Assembly: GCA_964412375.1 (NCBI GenBank)
Contig: CAYPOD010000003.1
Location: 1-64,000 of the forward strand
Direction: 5' to 3'
DNA: 64,000 nucleotides
From: CADEDV01 sp964412375
Lineage (GTDB): Bacteria; Bacteroidota; Bacteroidia; Chitinophagales; Chitinophagaceae
How positions within the stretch are numbered: the stretch's first letter is position 1; each line of letters begins with the position of its first letter. Of the stretch, positions 18,081 through 26,530 are shown one piece after another. Below the pieces are notes generated by a model, which was not told the origin of the DNA, ran no database searches, and saw nothing but the letters and a program-made list of their open reading frames with translations. Made by a program: the position numbers and the translations under genes.

Positions 18081-21023
18081 ATGAAGAAGCCAGTGATCTT
18101 GCTCATTGCAGTAGTGGCTACTGCTATTGGATATTTTGCCTTCAAAAAACATTCTTACACAAGCAAGCCTGTTTTACAAGAACTTACCCATGAGGAAGAG
18201 GATGATGAAGAGGATGAAAAACAAAGCGGGGCCGGCAAGCAATTGAATAGCTGGTATTGGGCCAAAGGATATCCTGATGCGCAGAACCTGAGTAATAAAT
18301 ACCAGGCTGCCTGGGAGCAATATCTTGAAATCAAAAAAAGGACGAGTGATAATTATGCTTCAACCAGGATAGCATCGGCAAACTGGACAATAATGGGTTA
18401 TTGCCAGAATGGCTCTACAAGGGTAGGAGGCCGGGTGGTGTGTATGGCGATAGACCCTAATAACAATAGTAATCTTTGGGTGGGCTCAGCCAGCGGTGGC
18501 ATCTGGAAATCCACTAATGCGGGTACAAGCTGGACCGCCGTGCAAACAAATCTCCCGGTGCTGGGTGTTTCGGCAATTCTTGTTGATCCTTCCAATTCAA
18601 ACATCATTTACGCAGGAACCGGTGAGGTCTATCACACGGAAGTGGATGTTATGGGTTTTAATGTATGGAAAACAAGAGGCACTTATGGTATTGGTGTTAT
18701 CAAAAGTACAGACGGTGGCACAACCTGGTCACAGGTATTAACAAGGGTGTCATCTGATTTGTTTGGGGTACAGTCAATGGCCTTTTTGCCCGGCAATAGT
18801 GCAACTGTATTCGCATGTGCCACTGATGGCCTGTACAGATCAACCAATAGTGGTTCCACCTGGACTAAAATTTATAATGGGAATAATGTCAGGGATATTG
18901 CCATAAATCCTTCAAATGTTGACCAAATGGTTATCAGTGTTGGCAATATGACTAATGCAACAAAGGGTATTTTCAGAACAACAAACGGCACTAATGCCAG
19001 TCCAACCTGGGGACAAATCACCACAGGATTGCCAGCTTCTTTCCAGGGCTATATAAAATTGGATAATGTGGGTTCAGGAGAGTTGATTGCCAGTATAGGT
19101 ATCAGTTCAAGTACTGCCTCATCCAACAGGGAAATTTACCGTTCTACAGACTTTGGTGCCAACTGGTCTGTGGTAGGGGGAACGACTGCAGGAACTACAA
19201 CTAATCACTGCTCTTACCAATTTTGGTTTGCACATACAGTGGCCATAAATCCTTTTGCAACTGATTCTATTATTTTCGGGGGTGTTAATATCTATCGTTA
19301 CCGGATTTCCACTACTGCAAGAACTGCAATAAGTGGCTTACATGCCGATCATCACGACATAAAATTCGATCCTGTACAGCGGGGAGTTGTTTATGTATGC
19401 AATGATGGTGGTGTTTATAAAAGTACTAACGGAGGCGGAACTTTTACTGCCATTAATACCGGATTGAATGCTACACAGTTTTATGCATCATTAGGAGTAT
19501 CCAAAACAAATGCTAACCTGATGGTGGGCGGTTTGCAGGATAACGGTCAGTTTGTATATAACGGAACCAACTGGATAGCACCCACCGGAGCAGGTGGTGA
19601 TGGCACTGCGTGTGCTATACATCCCAGCAATAATAATATTATGCTGGCTTGCAGGGATGCTAGAGCAATAAAAAGGTCAACAAATGCGGGCTCAAGTTTT
19701 ACTGAACTTACCAGTAGTTATTGGGGATTTGCAGGAGATTCCAGAACGGCTTTTGTCGCCCCCATAGCCTTTGCTCCTTCGGATGGAAATATTGTTTATC
19801 AGGCCTCAGATAATCTTCATAAAAGCACTAATGCCGGTTCTTCTTTTTCTAATAATGCACTGGGAACCACACCTCCTTACCCGGCGACAACTCCGAATAA
19901 CTATATTGAACAAAGACATAAAACAGGGATTGCTTTAGCCGTTTCGCCTACCAATGCCAATAAGGTATATGTTTCTACTTCGCCATTTGCCCAATATGAT
20001 AATGATGTAAATGATATTTATATAAATGGCCAGCCTAACCTGTTGCGGACCACTACAGGGAACACTCCTTTCACCAGCATAAAGGGCACACTCCCTGATC
20101 GCTTTGTGATGGATATTGCTGTCAGTGCCAACAACGACGACAGTGTGTATGTTGCATTGGGTGGTTTCGGCACTTCACATATTTACCTTACACCTGATGG
20201 CGGCACTACCTGGATCAGCCGGGGTGCAGGTTTGCCTGATGTTCCTTTCAATGCCATCCTAATTGACCCGGTAAACCCATCTGTCATTTATGCAGGATGT
20301 GATTTTGGCGTATATGTAAGCCCTGACCGTGGCGCTACCTGGCTGGATTATAATGACGGCTTCTGGGATGCGACGCTGGTCATGGATTTACAGGCTGATG
20401 CCAACAATGATATTATTGCAGCCACACATGGTAAGGGTGTTTTCAGGGGCAACCGATATGTGGCTTCAACTCTTCCGGTGACTCTGCTTGATTTTTCAGG
20501 AAGAAATATCAATGCATCACAGAATGAACTTCGCTGGATGGTGACTCAGGAACAGAATATAGACCGCTACGAACTGGAGAGAAGTGCCAACGGCAGCAAT
20601 TTCTTCCGTGTAGCAACTATACAGGCAAGAAACCAGGTGACACAATCAACGTACACATTTACCGATCCCATCACAGCTTCATCATTTGAAAGTTATTACA
20701 GGCTCAAAATAATTGAAGCCGATGGAAAAGTGACCTATTCTTCAGTGGTATTTATCAGGGTGTCAGCTAAGAGTGAGTTTGCCATTCTCAACAATCCTTT
20801 TACAGACAACCTGCAGTTCCGGTACAAACTGGGCCGTGACCAGAAAATAACTGTAAATATATATAATTCCGCTGGTGCCTTACTTAGAAAGGAGCAATAT
20901 GCCGCTACAGCTGGAACGGGCAATTATGTAATACATGGACTGGGACATTTCTCCGCAGGTATCTATACAGCCCGAATCGAAAGTGGAGCTGAAGTTAAAG
21001 CCATCCAATTACTGAAAAAGTAA
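18081..21023 (+). CDS. Secreted sortilin/BNR-repeat protein with T9SS tail
   Basis: This is a 980-residue protein. Its N-terminus has a signal-anchor-like helix (5-21). An acidic stretch with EEEDDEEDEK follows. The body (about 110-800) is a pair of beta-propellers carrying at least nine Asp-box repeats, for example GIWKSTNAGTSW, GVIKSTDGGTTW, GLYRSTNSGSTW, GVYKSTNGGGTF and HIYLTPDGGTTW. The family includes Vps10/sortilin-type propellers and glycosidase-like folds, and no sialidase active site is obvious. A fibronectin-like module (YELERSANGSNFF) and a sorting domain (NPFTDNLQFRYKLG ... GIYTARIES) close the protein. A terminator follows. The role is probably surface binding, but this is not proven. 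Confidence 0.85.
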   Translation: MKKPVILLIAVVATAIGYFAFKKHSYTSKPVLQELTHEEEDDEEDEKQSGAGKQLNSWYWAKGYPDAQNLSNKYQAAWEQYLEIKKRTSDNYASTRIASANWTIMGYCQNGSTRVGGRVVCMAIDPNNNSNLWVGSASGGIWKSTNAGTSWTAVQTNLPVLGVSAILVDPSNSNIIYAGTGEVYHTEVDVMGFNVWKTRGTYGIGVIKSTDGGTTWSQVLTRVSSDLFGVQSMAFLPGNSATVFACATDGLYRSTNSGSTWTKIYNGNNVRDIAINPSNVDQMVISVGNMTNATKGIFRTTNGTNASPTWGQITTGLPASFQGYIKLDNVGSGELIASIGISSSTASSNREIYRSTDFGANWSVVGGTTAGTTTNHCSYQFWFAHTVAINPFATDSIIFGGVNIYRYRISTTARTAISGLHADHHDIKFDPVQRGVVYVCNDGGVYKSTNGGGTFTAINTGLNATQFYASLGVSKTNANLMVGGLQDNGQFVYNGTNWIAPTGAGGDGTACAIHPSNNNIMLACRDARAIKRSTNAGSSFTELTSSYWGFAGDSRTAFVAPIAFAPSDGNIVYQASDNLHKSTNAGSSFSNNALGTTPPYPATTPNNYIEQRHKTGIALAVSPTNANKVYVSTSPFAQYDNDVNDIYINGQPNLLRTTTGNTPFTSIKGTLPDRFVMDIAVSANNDDSVYVALGGFGTSHIYLTPDGGTTWISRGAGLPDVPFNAILIDPVNPSVIYAGCDFGVYVSPDRGATWLDYNDGFWDATLVMDLQADANNDIIAATHGKGVFRGNRYVASTLPVTLLDFSGRNINASQNELRWMVTQEQNIDRYELERSANGSNFFRVATIQARNQVTQSTYTFTDPITASSFESYYRLKIIEADGKVTYSSVVFIRVSAKSEFAILNNPFTDNLQFRYKLGRDQKITVNIYNSAGALLRKEQYAATAGTGNYVIHGLGHFSAGIYTARIESGAEVKAIQLLKK

Positions 21024-21047
21024 AGCCTTCGAAATAATAACCAGGTT

Positions 21048-21080
21048 AAATTCCCTGCCGGTTACGGCAGGGAATTTTGT
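21048..21080 (+). terminator. Intrinsic terminator after the BNR-repeat gene
   Basis: A perfect 12-bp stem AAATTCCCTGCC / GGCAGGGAATTT (21048-21059 with 21066-21077) and a 6-nt loop, with a short T run after it. Confidence 0.85.
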
Positions 21081-21104
21081 TAAGATCCAGCGGGTACATT
21101 CTGC

Positions 21105-21112
21105 TACTTTTG
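21105..21112 (+). promoter_or_regulatory. Predicted -7 element TACTTTTG of rsmA, leaderless
   Basis: A perfect TAnnTTTG box with six bases between it and the rsmA ATG at 21119. The transcription start would fall on or next to the A of the start codon. Confidence 0.6.
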
Positions 21113-21118
21113 CATACC

Positions 21119-21871
21119 ATGTACACCCTTAAAAAATCACTGGGCCAGCATTTCCTGAAGGATGAGAACATTTGCCGCAAAATCGTCTCAGCTTTGCAGC
21201 AACATCAGTTCTCACAATTGCTGGAAGTGGGACCCGGTGGCGGGGCATTGACAAAGCACCTTCTAGAACTCAGCAACATTGATTTTAAAGCTGTGGAGCT
21301 GGATGATGAAAAAGTGGGCTACCTGCTTAAAACATATCCTTCACTACAAGGCAGGATCATTCATCAAAGTTTTTTGGAGATTGAAAAACCTTTTCAAGGC
21401 TCATTTACCGTAGTTGGAAATTTCCCGTACAACATATCCACCCAGATATTGTTTAAAATTCTTGAATGGAAGGAAGATGTGGAATGTATGGTGGGAATGT
21501 TTCAGAAAGAAGTGGCGCTGCGGGTGGCAGCAAGCGAAGGCAATAAAGTGTATGGTGTTTTAAGTGTGCTGGTGCAGGCTTTTTTTCAAGTGGAATATTT
21601 GTTTGATGTGCAGGAGAAATGTTTTCAGCCGCCACCCAAAGTAAAAAGCGGCGTCATAAGACTGTTGCCGAGCAATGAGAAATTGTCAATGCGGTCAGAA
21701 AGGGAATTTTTCCTGCTGGTGAAGACCGCCTTTAACCAGCGTCGCAAAACATTGCGTAATGCTGTAAAAAGTTTATTTGAAGCAGCAATTTTAAAGGATG
21801 CTATTTTTGATAAAAGAGCAGAGCAGCTTTCTGTTCAGCAGTTTGCAGCACTGACCTTTAAGATGAAATGA
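21119..21871 (+). CDS. rsmA: 16S rRNA (adenine1518/1519-N6) dimethyltransferase
   Basis: This is a 250-residue SAM-dependent methyltransferase that dimethylates two adjacent adenines near the 3' end of 16S rRNA during small-subunit maturation. The start was moved to ATG 21119 because family members begin like MYTLKKSLGQHFLKD; an upstream frame adds only unrelated residues and runs through the promoter. The SAM loop is LEVGPGGGALT, the acidic ribose contact is in AVELDDEK, and the catalytic motif is NFPYNIS. The C-terminal part (FQPPPKVKSGVIRL, AFNQRRKTLRN) is also typical. It overlaps the next gene by 4 bp (ATGA). The call is confident. Confidence 0.95.
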   Translation: MYTLKKSLGQHFLKDENICRKIVSALQQHQFSQLLEVGPGGGALTKHLLELSNIDFKAVELDDEKVGYLLKTYPSLQGRIIHQSFLEIEKPFQGSFTVVGNFPYNISTQILFKILEWKEDVECMVGMFQKEVALRVAASEGNKVYGVLSVLVQAFFQVEYLFDVQEKCFQPPPKVKSGVIRLLPSNEKLSMRSEREFFLLVKTAFNQRRKTLRNAVKSLFEAAILKDAIFDKRAEQLSVQQFAALTFKMK

Positions 21872-22794
21872 AAAAAGTAATAATTACCGGTAATGCGCAC
21901 CAGCACCTTATGACCCGGCTGCAACAGCATGGGTATGAGGTGCAATATGCACCGGCAATAAGCTATGAAGAACTTGCAGCTGTTATTCATGAAGCGGAGG
22001 GGTTGATACTTACAACAAGGATAAAAGTGGACAGGCATCTTCTTGATAAAGCCGGGCAACTGAAATGGATTGGCCGCCTGGGCAGTGGCATGGAACTGGT
22101 TGATGTGAACTATGCTGAAAGTAAAGGTATCACCTGCGTGAGCAGCCCGGAAGGAAACCGCAATGCAGTGGCAGAACATACCCTTGGTTTATTACTTGGG
22201 CTCATGAATAGAATTGCTGCATCTTATGATGAAGTGAAAAAAGGGTTATGGAAAAGAGATGAGAACCGGGGAACAGAACTCAGCGGTAAAACAGTAGGAA
22301 TTATCGGTTATGGAAATGCCGGCAGCAGTTTTGCAAAATTGTTACAACCATTTAATGTAACTGTGCTGGCTTACGATAAGTACAATTTTGGTTTTGCAAA
22401 AGGACAGGTTAAGGAAGCTTCTTTAGAACAAGTGTGCCGTTATTCGGATGTGATCAGCTTTCATGTGCCTTTAACGGATGAAACCTGCCATATGGCCAAT
22501 GCCGGTTTCTTTAATTCGCTGGAAAAAAAGCCATGGATTTTAAACACAGCAAGAGGAAAGGTCATTCACACCGGTGACCTCGTAAATGCCCTGAAAGAAA
22601 ATAAAATTTCCGGGGCAGGCCTTGACGTACTGGAAAATGAACAATTGAGTAGTTATTCGGATGCCGAAAAAGAGCAATTGGAGTGGCTGTTGCAAAGACC
22701 GGATGTCATCATCACCCCCCATATTGCCGGCTACAGCCACGAGGCCTTCTTTAAAATGGCCGATGTTATATTGCAAAAGTTAAATCTCGCCTGA
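21868..22794 (+). CDS. D-2-hydroxyacid dehydrogenase (phosphoglycerate dehydrogenase-like)
   Basis: This is a 308-residue cytosolic NAD-dependent oxidoreductase. The nucleotide-binding loop is GIIGYGNAGSSFAKLL (around 146-161). The substrate-binding Arg is in LNTARGKVI and the catalytic His in TPHIAGYSHE. These are the family marks of enzymes that interconvert 2-hydroxy acids and 2-keto acids, such as SerA, glycerate and formate dehydrogenases. No regulatory ACT domain is present, so a role in serine synthesis cannot be assumed. The 4-bp overlap with rsmA suggests one transcript and coupled translation, although the functions seem unrelated. A hairpin with a T-run follows 100 bp downstream. 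Confidence 0.85.
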   Translation: MKKVIITGNAHQHLMTRLQQHGYEVQYAPAISYEELAAVIHEAEGLILTTRIKVDRHLLDKAGQLKWIGRLGSGMELVDVNYAESKGITCVSSPEGNRNAVAEHTLGLLLGLMNRIAASYDEVKKGLWKRDENRGTELSGKTVGIIGYGNAGSSFAKLLQPFNVTVLAYDKYNFGFAKGQVKEASLEQVCRYSDVISFHVPLTDETCHMANAGFFNSLEKKPWILNTARGKVIHTGDLVNALKENKISGAGLDVLENEQLSSYSDAEKEQLEWLLQRPDVIITPHIAGYSHEAFFKMADVILQKLNLA

Positions 22795-22876
22795 TCAGTG
22801 CCTTAACTACAGCAATGCTGAAGGAAGACCCCCGGCTGAACAGGCTCAAATGATTGTTTTTCATAAAATCTTTCCC

Positions 22877-22884
22877 TACCTTTA
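22877..22884 (+). promoter_or_regulatory. Possible greA promoter, -7 box TACCTTTA
   Basis: One base off the TAnnTTTG consensus, with TTG 21 bases upstream (22853-22855). If real, it places the hairpin at 22897-22928 inside the greA leader. Confidence 0.35.
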
Positions 22885-22896
22885 CACTAATTAATG

Positions 22897-22940
22897 CAAC
22901 GCTTCACAGTAATTCTGTCGGGGCGTTGTTATTTTTTTCA
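22897..22940 (+). terminator. Intrinsic terminator or leader hairpin upstream of greA
   Basis: Outer stem CAACGC / GCGTTG (22897-22902 with 22923-22928) and inner stem ACAG / CTGT (22906-22909 with 22915-22918) are followed by TTATTTTTTTC. It either ends the rsmA transcript or attenuates greA. Confidence 0.6.
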
Positions 22941-22965
22941 TTTTATGTAAAAAACGGAGGTGGTT

Positions 22966-23439
22966 ATGAACGGTATCCAGTATGTGACCAAAGAAACGCT
23001 GGAGCAAATGAAAGCCGAATTGCAGCGGATGAAAGGTGTGGATCGTCCCGCAGCCAGCCGGGCTATTGCCGAAGCGAGAGAAAAAGGTGATCTCAAAGAA
23101 AATGCTGAATATGATGCGGCCAAAGAGGCGCAAGGCCTCCTGGAGGCCAAAATTGCAGCATTAGAGGGTTCGCTGGCCAATGTTCGGGTCCTGGATGAAT
23201 CAAGTATTGATACCAGCAAGGTTTCTATTCTGACGAAAGTGACACTGACCAACCTGAACACAAAAAAGAAAGTAACCTATCAACTGGTGAGTGAACAGGA
23301 AGCTGACCTGAAAGCAGGAAAAATTTCGGTGACATCACCGATCGGAAAAGGAATCCTTGGCAAACAGGCCGGTGATACGGCCGAAGTGCAGGCTCCTGCC
23401 GGTATTTTAAAATTTAAAATCGAAGACATCACTGCATAA
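22966..23439 (+). CDS. greA: Transcription elongation factor GreA
   Basis: This is a 157-residue protein that rescues backtracked RNA polymerase by stimulating transcript cleavage through the secondary channel. The N-terminal coiled coil (about 1-75) has the typical ASRAIAEAREKGDLKENAEYDAAKE, including the acidic tip DLKENAEYD (written here in overlapping pieces). The C-terminal FKBP-like domain ends with SPIGKGILGKQAGDTAEV. ATG 22966 was chosen over GTG 22960 because the clear Shine-Dalgarno GGAGG at 22956-22960 fits only the former. It stands alone between two hairpin terminators. The call is confident. Confidence 0.95.
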   Translation: MNGIQYVTKETLEQMKAELQRMKGVDRPAASRAIAEAREKGDLKENAEYDAAKEAQGLLEAKIAALEGSLANVRVLDESSIDTSKVSILTKVTLTNLNTKKKVTYQLVSEQEADLKAGKISVTSPIGKGILGKQAGDTAEVQAPAGILKFKIEDITA

Positions 23440-23461
23440 TCATGATGCTCTTACACAAAGT

Positions 23462-23495
23462 AATCCCGGCCGCCATGCCGGGATTTTTTTTGTTT
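23462..23495 (+). terminator. Intrinsic terminator after greA
   Basis: A perfect 9-bp stem AATCCCGGC / GCCGGGATT (23462-23470 with 23477-23485) and a 6-nt loop are followed by TTTTTTGTTTT. A textbook structure. Confidence 0.9.
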
Positions 23496-23507
23496 TAGCG
23501 AAGTCAA

Positions 23508-23515
23508 TAGTTTTG
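23508..23515 (+). promoter_or_regulatory. Predicted -7 element TAGTTTTG of the HIT gene
   Basis: A perfect TAnnTTTG box directly after the greA terminator, with TTTG 15 nt upstream. The start codon is 60 bp downstream. Confidence 0.5.
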
Positions 23516-23575
23516 TATGTGTTCAGGCGCATCCGATATTATTTACATTCATGGTGGGCTAAAAAAACTGGTGGT

Positions 23576-23965
23576 ATGTCTATATTTTCAAAAATCATTA
23601 CTGGAGAAATTCCATCTTACCGGGTTGCAGAGAATGAAAAGTTTTTCGCATTTCTTGACATTTTTCCGCTGCGGGAGGGGCATGTGCTGGTGGTGCCCAA
23701 AACCGAAGTAAATAATCTTTTCGACCTGCCACAGGAGTATTTGCAGGAAATGCTTGTTTTTGCTCAGCCTATTGCCAGGGCAATTGAAAAAGCATTTGAC
23801 TGTAATCGTTGTGGTATTTCTGTGATTGGACTAGAGGTGCCGCATGCACATATGCACCTGATCCCTATAAATTCAGCCAATGACCTGAATTTTACACAGC
23901 CAAAAATGAAATTGTCTGCTGAGCAGCTGGAGACAGTGCAACAAAAAATAACAGCGCTGCTTTGA
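23576..23965 (+). CDS. HIT family nucleotide-binding hydrolase
   Basis: This is a 129-residue protein of the histidine triad family, which hydrolyse nucleotide phosphoramidates or dinucleotide polyphosphates. The start MSIFSKIITGEIPSYRVAEN matches the normal family N-terminus, so the 21 codons upstream of ATG 23576 were left out. The active-site triad is HAHMHLIP near the C-terminus, and LDIFPLREGHVLVVPK is the conserved middle. It ends one base before the convergent ruvC gene, with no terminator visible. The family is certain; the physiological substrate is not. Confidence 0.9.
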   Translation: MSIFSKIITGEIPSYRVAENEKFFAFLDIFPLREGHVLVVPKTEVNNLFDLPQEYLQEMLVFAQPIARAIEKAFDCNRCGISVIGLEVPHAHMHLIPINSANDLNFTQPKMKLSAEQLETVQQKITALL

Positions 23966-24535
23966 TTATTTTTTTAAAATCCGTTGCGGGTTCTTCCTGA
24001 TAAAATCATCCCAGCTTTTAAAGCCTTTACCCGCATTGGCCAGCACACTCTTTTCCTGGAAATAGTGACACATGGCCACGGCCAGTGCATCTGTGGCATC
24101 AAATGATTTTGGTTTTTCTTCTTTCAATGATAATAACTGGCGCAGCATCTTCCACACCTGTTCTTTATCAGCATTACCGTTGCCCGTTACGGATTGTTTC
24201 ACTTTTTTGGGAGAATACTCAGTAACAGGCAAGCCGGCACTCATGGCAGCTGCAATGGCCACCCCCTGGGCCCTTCCCAGTTTGAGCATACTCTGCACAT
24301 TCTTGCCAAAGAAAGGCGCTTCTATGGCAAATTCGGTAGGTTTGAATTTTTTGATCAGTTCCTCTACTTTCTGATGAATGAGTTGCAACCGTTCATGGTT
24401 ATCTTTTTTACCGGACAATCGCAACGCCTGCATTTCTTTCATCCGCACAAGTGAACCGTTCACTTCAATGATGCCATAGCCCATGACGAGGGTGCCGGGA
24501 TCAATGCCGAGGATTATTTTACCGTGTTTTTGCAA
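23966..24535 (-). CDS. ruvC: Crossover junction endodeoxyribonuclease RuvC
   Basis: This is a 189-residue resolvase that cuts Holliday junctions symmetrically during recombination repair. It has the RNase H-like fold with catalytic acidic residues in LGIDPGTLVMGYG, FAIEAPFF and FDATDALAVAMCH. No ATG lies in frame before the conserved region. The frame is open back to a stop at 24563-24565, and the only usable start is TTG 24535 (Met-Gln-Lys-His). This is a non-ATG start, or the real start has been lost. It is convergent with the HIT gene and divergent from the flippase-like gene, with only about 50 bp in between. Confidence 0.9.
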   Translation of the reverse strand: MQKHGKIILGIDPGTLVMGYGIIEVNGSLVRMKEMQALRLSGKKDNHERLQLIHQKVEELIKKFKPTEFAIEAPFFGKNVQSMLKLGRAQGVAIAAAMSAGLPVTEYSPKKVKQSVTGNGNADKEQVWKMLRQLLSLKEEKPKSFDATDALAVAMCHYFQEKSVLANAGKGFKSWDDFIRKNPQRILKK

Positions 24536-24586
24536 GAGGACGTTATTTTTACAACACCAGCCTTATCTGTGCAGGTAATAAATTAC

Positions 24587-25600
24587 ATGAAGCTTTCCAA
24601 AAATAGCAAAATCTTCATCAATTACTTATTAGGTCCGTTGCTGTTCCTTTGGTTGACCTGGTCAATTTACCGCCAGGTGCAGCAGCAACCGGATCTGGAG
24701 AATGCCTGGCTTCGCATCAAAGCAACTTTCAGCAGCCCGGTAGTATGGAATCTTGTCCTTGTGTTATTGCTCATGATCGTCAACTGGGGCATAGAAGCGT
24801 TTAAGTGGAAGGTTTCTGTCCGTTCTGTTCAGCATATCAGTTTTCTAAAAGCATTCAGGGCAGTATTATCCGGTGTTTCCTTTTCTGTGAGCACACCCAA
24901 CAGGATTGGCGAATATTTCGGAAGGATATTATATATGAATGAGGGTAACCGTCTCAAAACAATTTCAATAACGATTGCAGGCAGCATCAGCCAGCTCATC
25001 ATCACCCTGCTGATGGGTTTTGCCGGGCTGCTCATATTGCAGGATAATATTGCGGGTACAGAAATTGTTTCAACCATCTGGATAAAAGTGTTGATCTATG
25101 GTGTGCTGGCCGTGTTGCTGGTGGTACTGTTTTTTTATTTCCGTATTTCGTGGCTGATAAAATGGATTAACCGCTTGCCCGGGAGCAGGAAATTTGCTTA
25201 TCTCGTCAGTGCACTGGAGGATTTTGATAACACCCTGTTGTTGCGCCTGCTGTGGTTGTCAATGTTGCGGTTTGCGGTATTCATCGTTCAGTATTATTTG
25301 GTTTTGCAGTTGTTTGATGTTAGCCTTAGCTGGCCGCAGGCCCTGTGGTCTGTCAGTGTTTCATTCCTGGTGATGGCGGTGATTCCCACTATAGCGATTG
25401 CCGAATTGGGTTTGCGTGGAGAAGTAAGTCTTAAACTTATCGGTCTCTTCAGCGCTAATCATCTCGGCATTTTAATGTCAACGATGACGATCTGGCTCAT
25501 CAATCTTATTTTGCCCGCAATAGCAGGCAGTCTTTTTATTCTTGGTATCAGGAGGATCTTCCGGAACAGTGAAAAAGAAGGCGCCGGATCTCCCGGTTAA
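24587..25600 (+). CDS. Lysylphosphatidylglycerol synthase/flippase-like membrane protein
   Basis: This is a 337-residue protein with about eight membrane helices. The family, the transmembrane region of LPG synthase also called AglD-like or UPF0104, includes lipid flippases. Supporting patterns are VNWGIEAFKWKV, FRAVLSGVSFSVSTPNRIGEYFGRILYM (in two pieces: SGVSFSVSTPNRIGE and YFGRI) and a hydrophobic C-terminal half. No catalytic synthase domain is attached, so it probably moves a lipid or an undecaprenyl-linked molecule. I set the start at 24587 because the 21 upstream codons are not membrane-like and overlap ruvC. A near-consensus -7 box TATTTTTA sits at 24544-24551. Confidence 0.75.
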   Translation: MKLSKNSKIFINYLLGPLLFLWLTWSIYRQVQQQPDLENAWLRIKATFSSPVVWNLVLVLLLMIVNWGIEAFKWKVSVRSVQHISFLKAFRAVLSGVSFSVSTPNRIGEYFGRILYMNEGNRLKTISITIAGSISQLIITLLMGFAGLLILQDNIAGTEIVSTIWIKVLIYGVLAVLLVVLFFYFRISWLIKWINRLPGSRKFAYLVSALEDFDNTLLLRLLWLSMLRFAVFIVQYYLVLQLFDVSLSWPQALWSVSVSFLVMAVIPTIAIAELGLRGEVSLKLIGLFSANHLGILMSTMTIWLINLILPAIAGSLFILGIRRIFRNSEKEGAGSPG

Positions 25601-25669
25601 ATGGGATGATTATTCTAAAGTCTTAAAAGCAGGGATGTAAAATATCAACCAGATGCTTTGGCCCGTAAC

Positions 25670-26530
25670 TCAAACGTCTTCAATATTAAAAAATGCTTTT
25701 GGCCTGATACCTCTTTCAGTTTGCTGCAGGGTGCAGCATTCATGCACGGGGTCATGCTCAAAAAAGAGTATGTAATCACCTTCAACCGCTTCTTTCAAAA
25801 AGGATTTTTTCTCGTTGAGTGTTGTAAGCGGAAACATATCATAGGCCATCACATAAGGGATCGGGATATGTCCCTGCGAGGGCAGCAGGTCGGCCATATA
25901 AACAATGGTCTTGTCTTTATATTTCACTTGTGGCAACATCATGGCTTCGGTATGTCCATTTACAAAACGAACAGCGATATTGTCTGCAAATGTGGTTTCA
26001 CCCAGTTTGCCGTCTTCCACGGCGGCTACTTCCACAAATTTCAACTGCCCGCTTTCTTCAATGGGCAAAATATTTTCTTTTAAAAAGGATGCTTTTTCCC
26101 GTTCATTGGGATGAACCGCCCAGTTCCAGTGTTCCCTGTTACTCCAGAACTGTGCATTTTTAAAGGCAGGCACCAGTTTATCTCCATCCCGCATGATGCT
26201 GCCTCCGCAATGATCAAAATGCAGGTGCGTTAAAAACACATCGGTGATATCATCACGGTGAAAACCATATTTAGCTAAAGACTTATCCAGTGTATCATCG
26301 CCATGCAGGTAATAGTGACTGAAAAACTTTGCATCCTGTTTATGGCCATTGCCATTGTCCACCAGTATCAGCCGGTTGCCGTCTTCGATCAGCAGGCAAC
26401 GCAAAGCCCAGGAACATAAATTGTTTTCATCTGCAGGATTGATTTTATGCCAGATACTTTTCGGTACCACACCAAACATGGCACCGCCATCGAGTTTGAA
26501 AAAGCCGGTATTAATGGAGTAAAGTTTCAT
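25670..26530 (-). CDS. MBL-fold metallohydrolase (AHL lactonase-like group)
   Basis: This is a 286-residue enzyme with the metallo-beta-lactamase fold. THLHFDHCGG carries the HxHxDH zinc ligands, VNGHTEAM a further His, MADLLPSQGH the bridging Asp, and FEHDP the last ligand. The pattern is nearest to the quorum-quenching lactonase and related hydrolase group, but family members act on many esters. The start MKLYSINTGFF at 26530 was chosen over one nine codons upstream. It overlaps the end of the MFS gene by 20 bp on the same strand, so the two are probably expressed together. Confidence 0.8.
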   Translation of the reverse strand: MKLYSINTGFFKLDGGAMFGVVPKSIWHKINPADENNLCSWALRCLLIEDGNRLILVDNGNGHKQDAKFFSHYYLHGDDTLDKSLAKYGFHRDDITDVFLTHLHFDHCGGSIMRDGDKLVPAFKNAQFWSNREHWNWAVHPNEREKASFLKENILPIEESGQLKFVEVAAVEDGKLGETTFADNIAVRFVNGHTEAMMLPQVKYKDKTIVYMADLLPSQGHIPIPYVMAYDMFPLTTLNEKKSFLKEAVEGDYILFFEHDPVHECCTLQQTERGIRPKAFFNIEDV

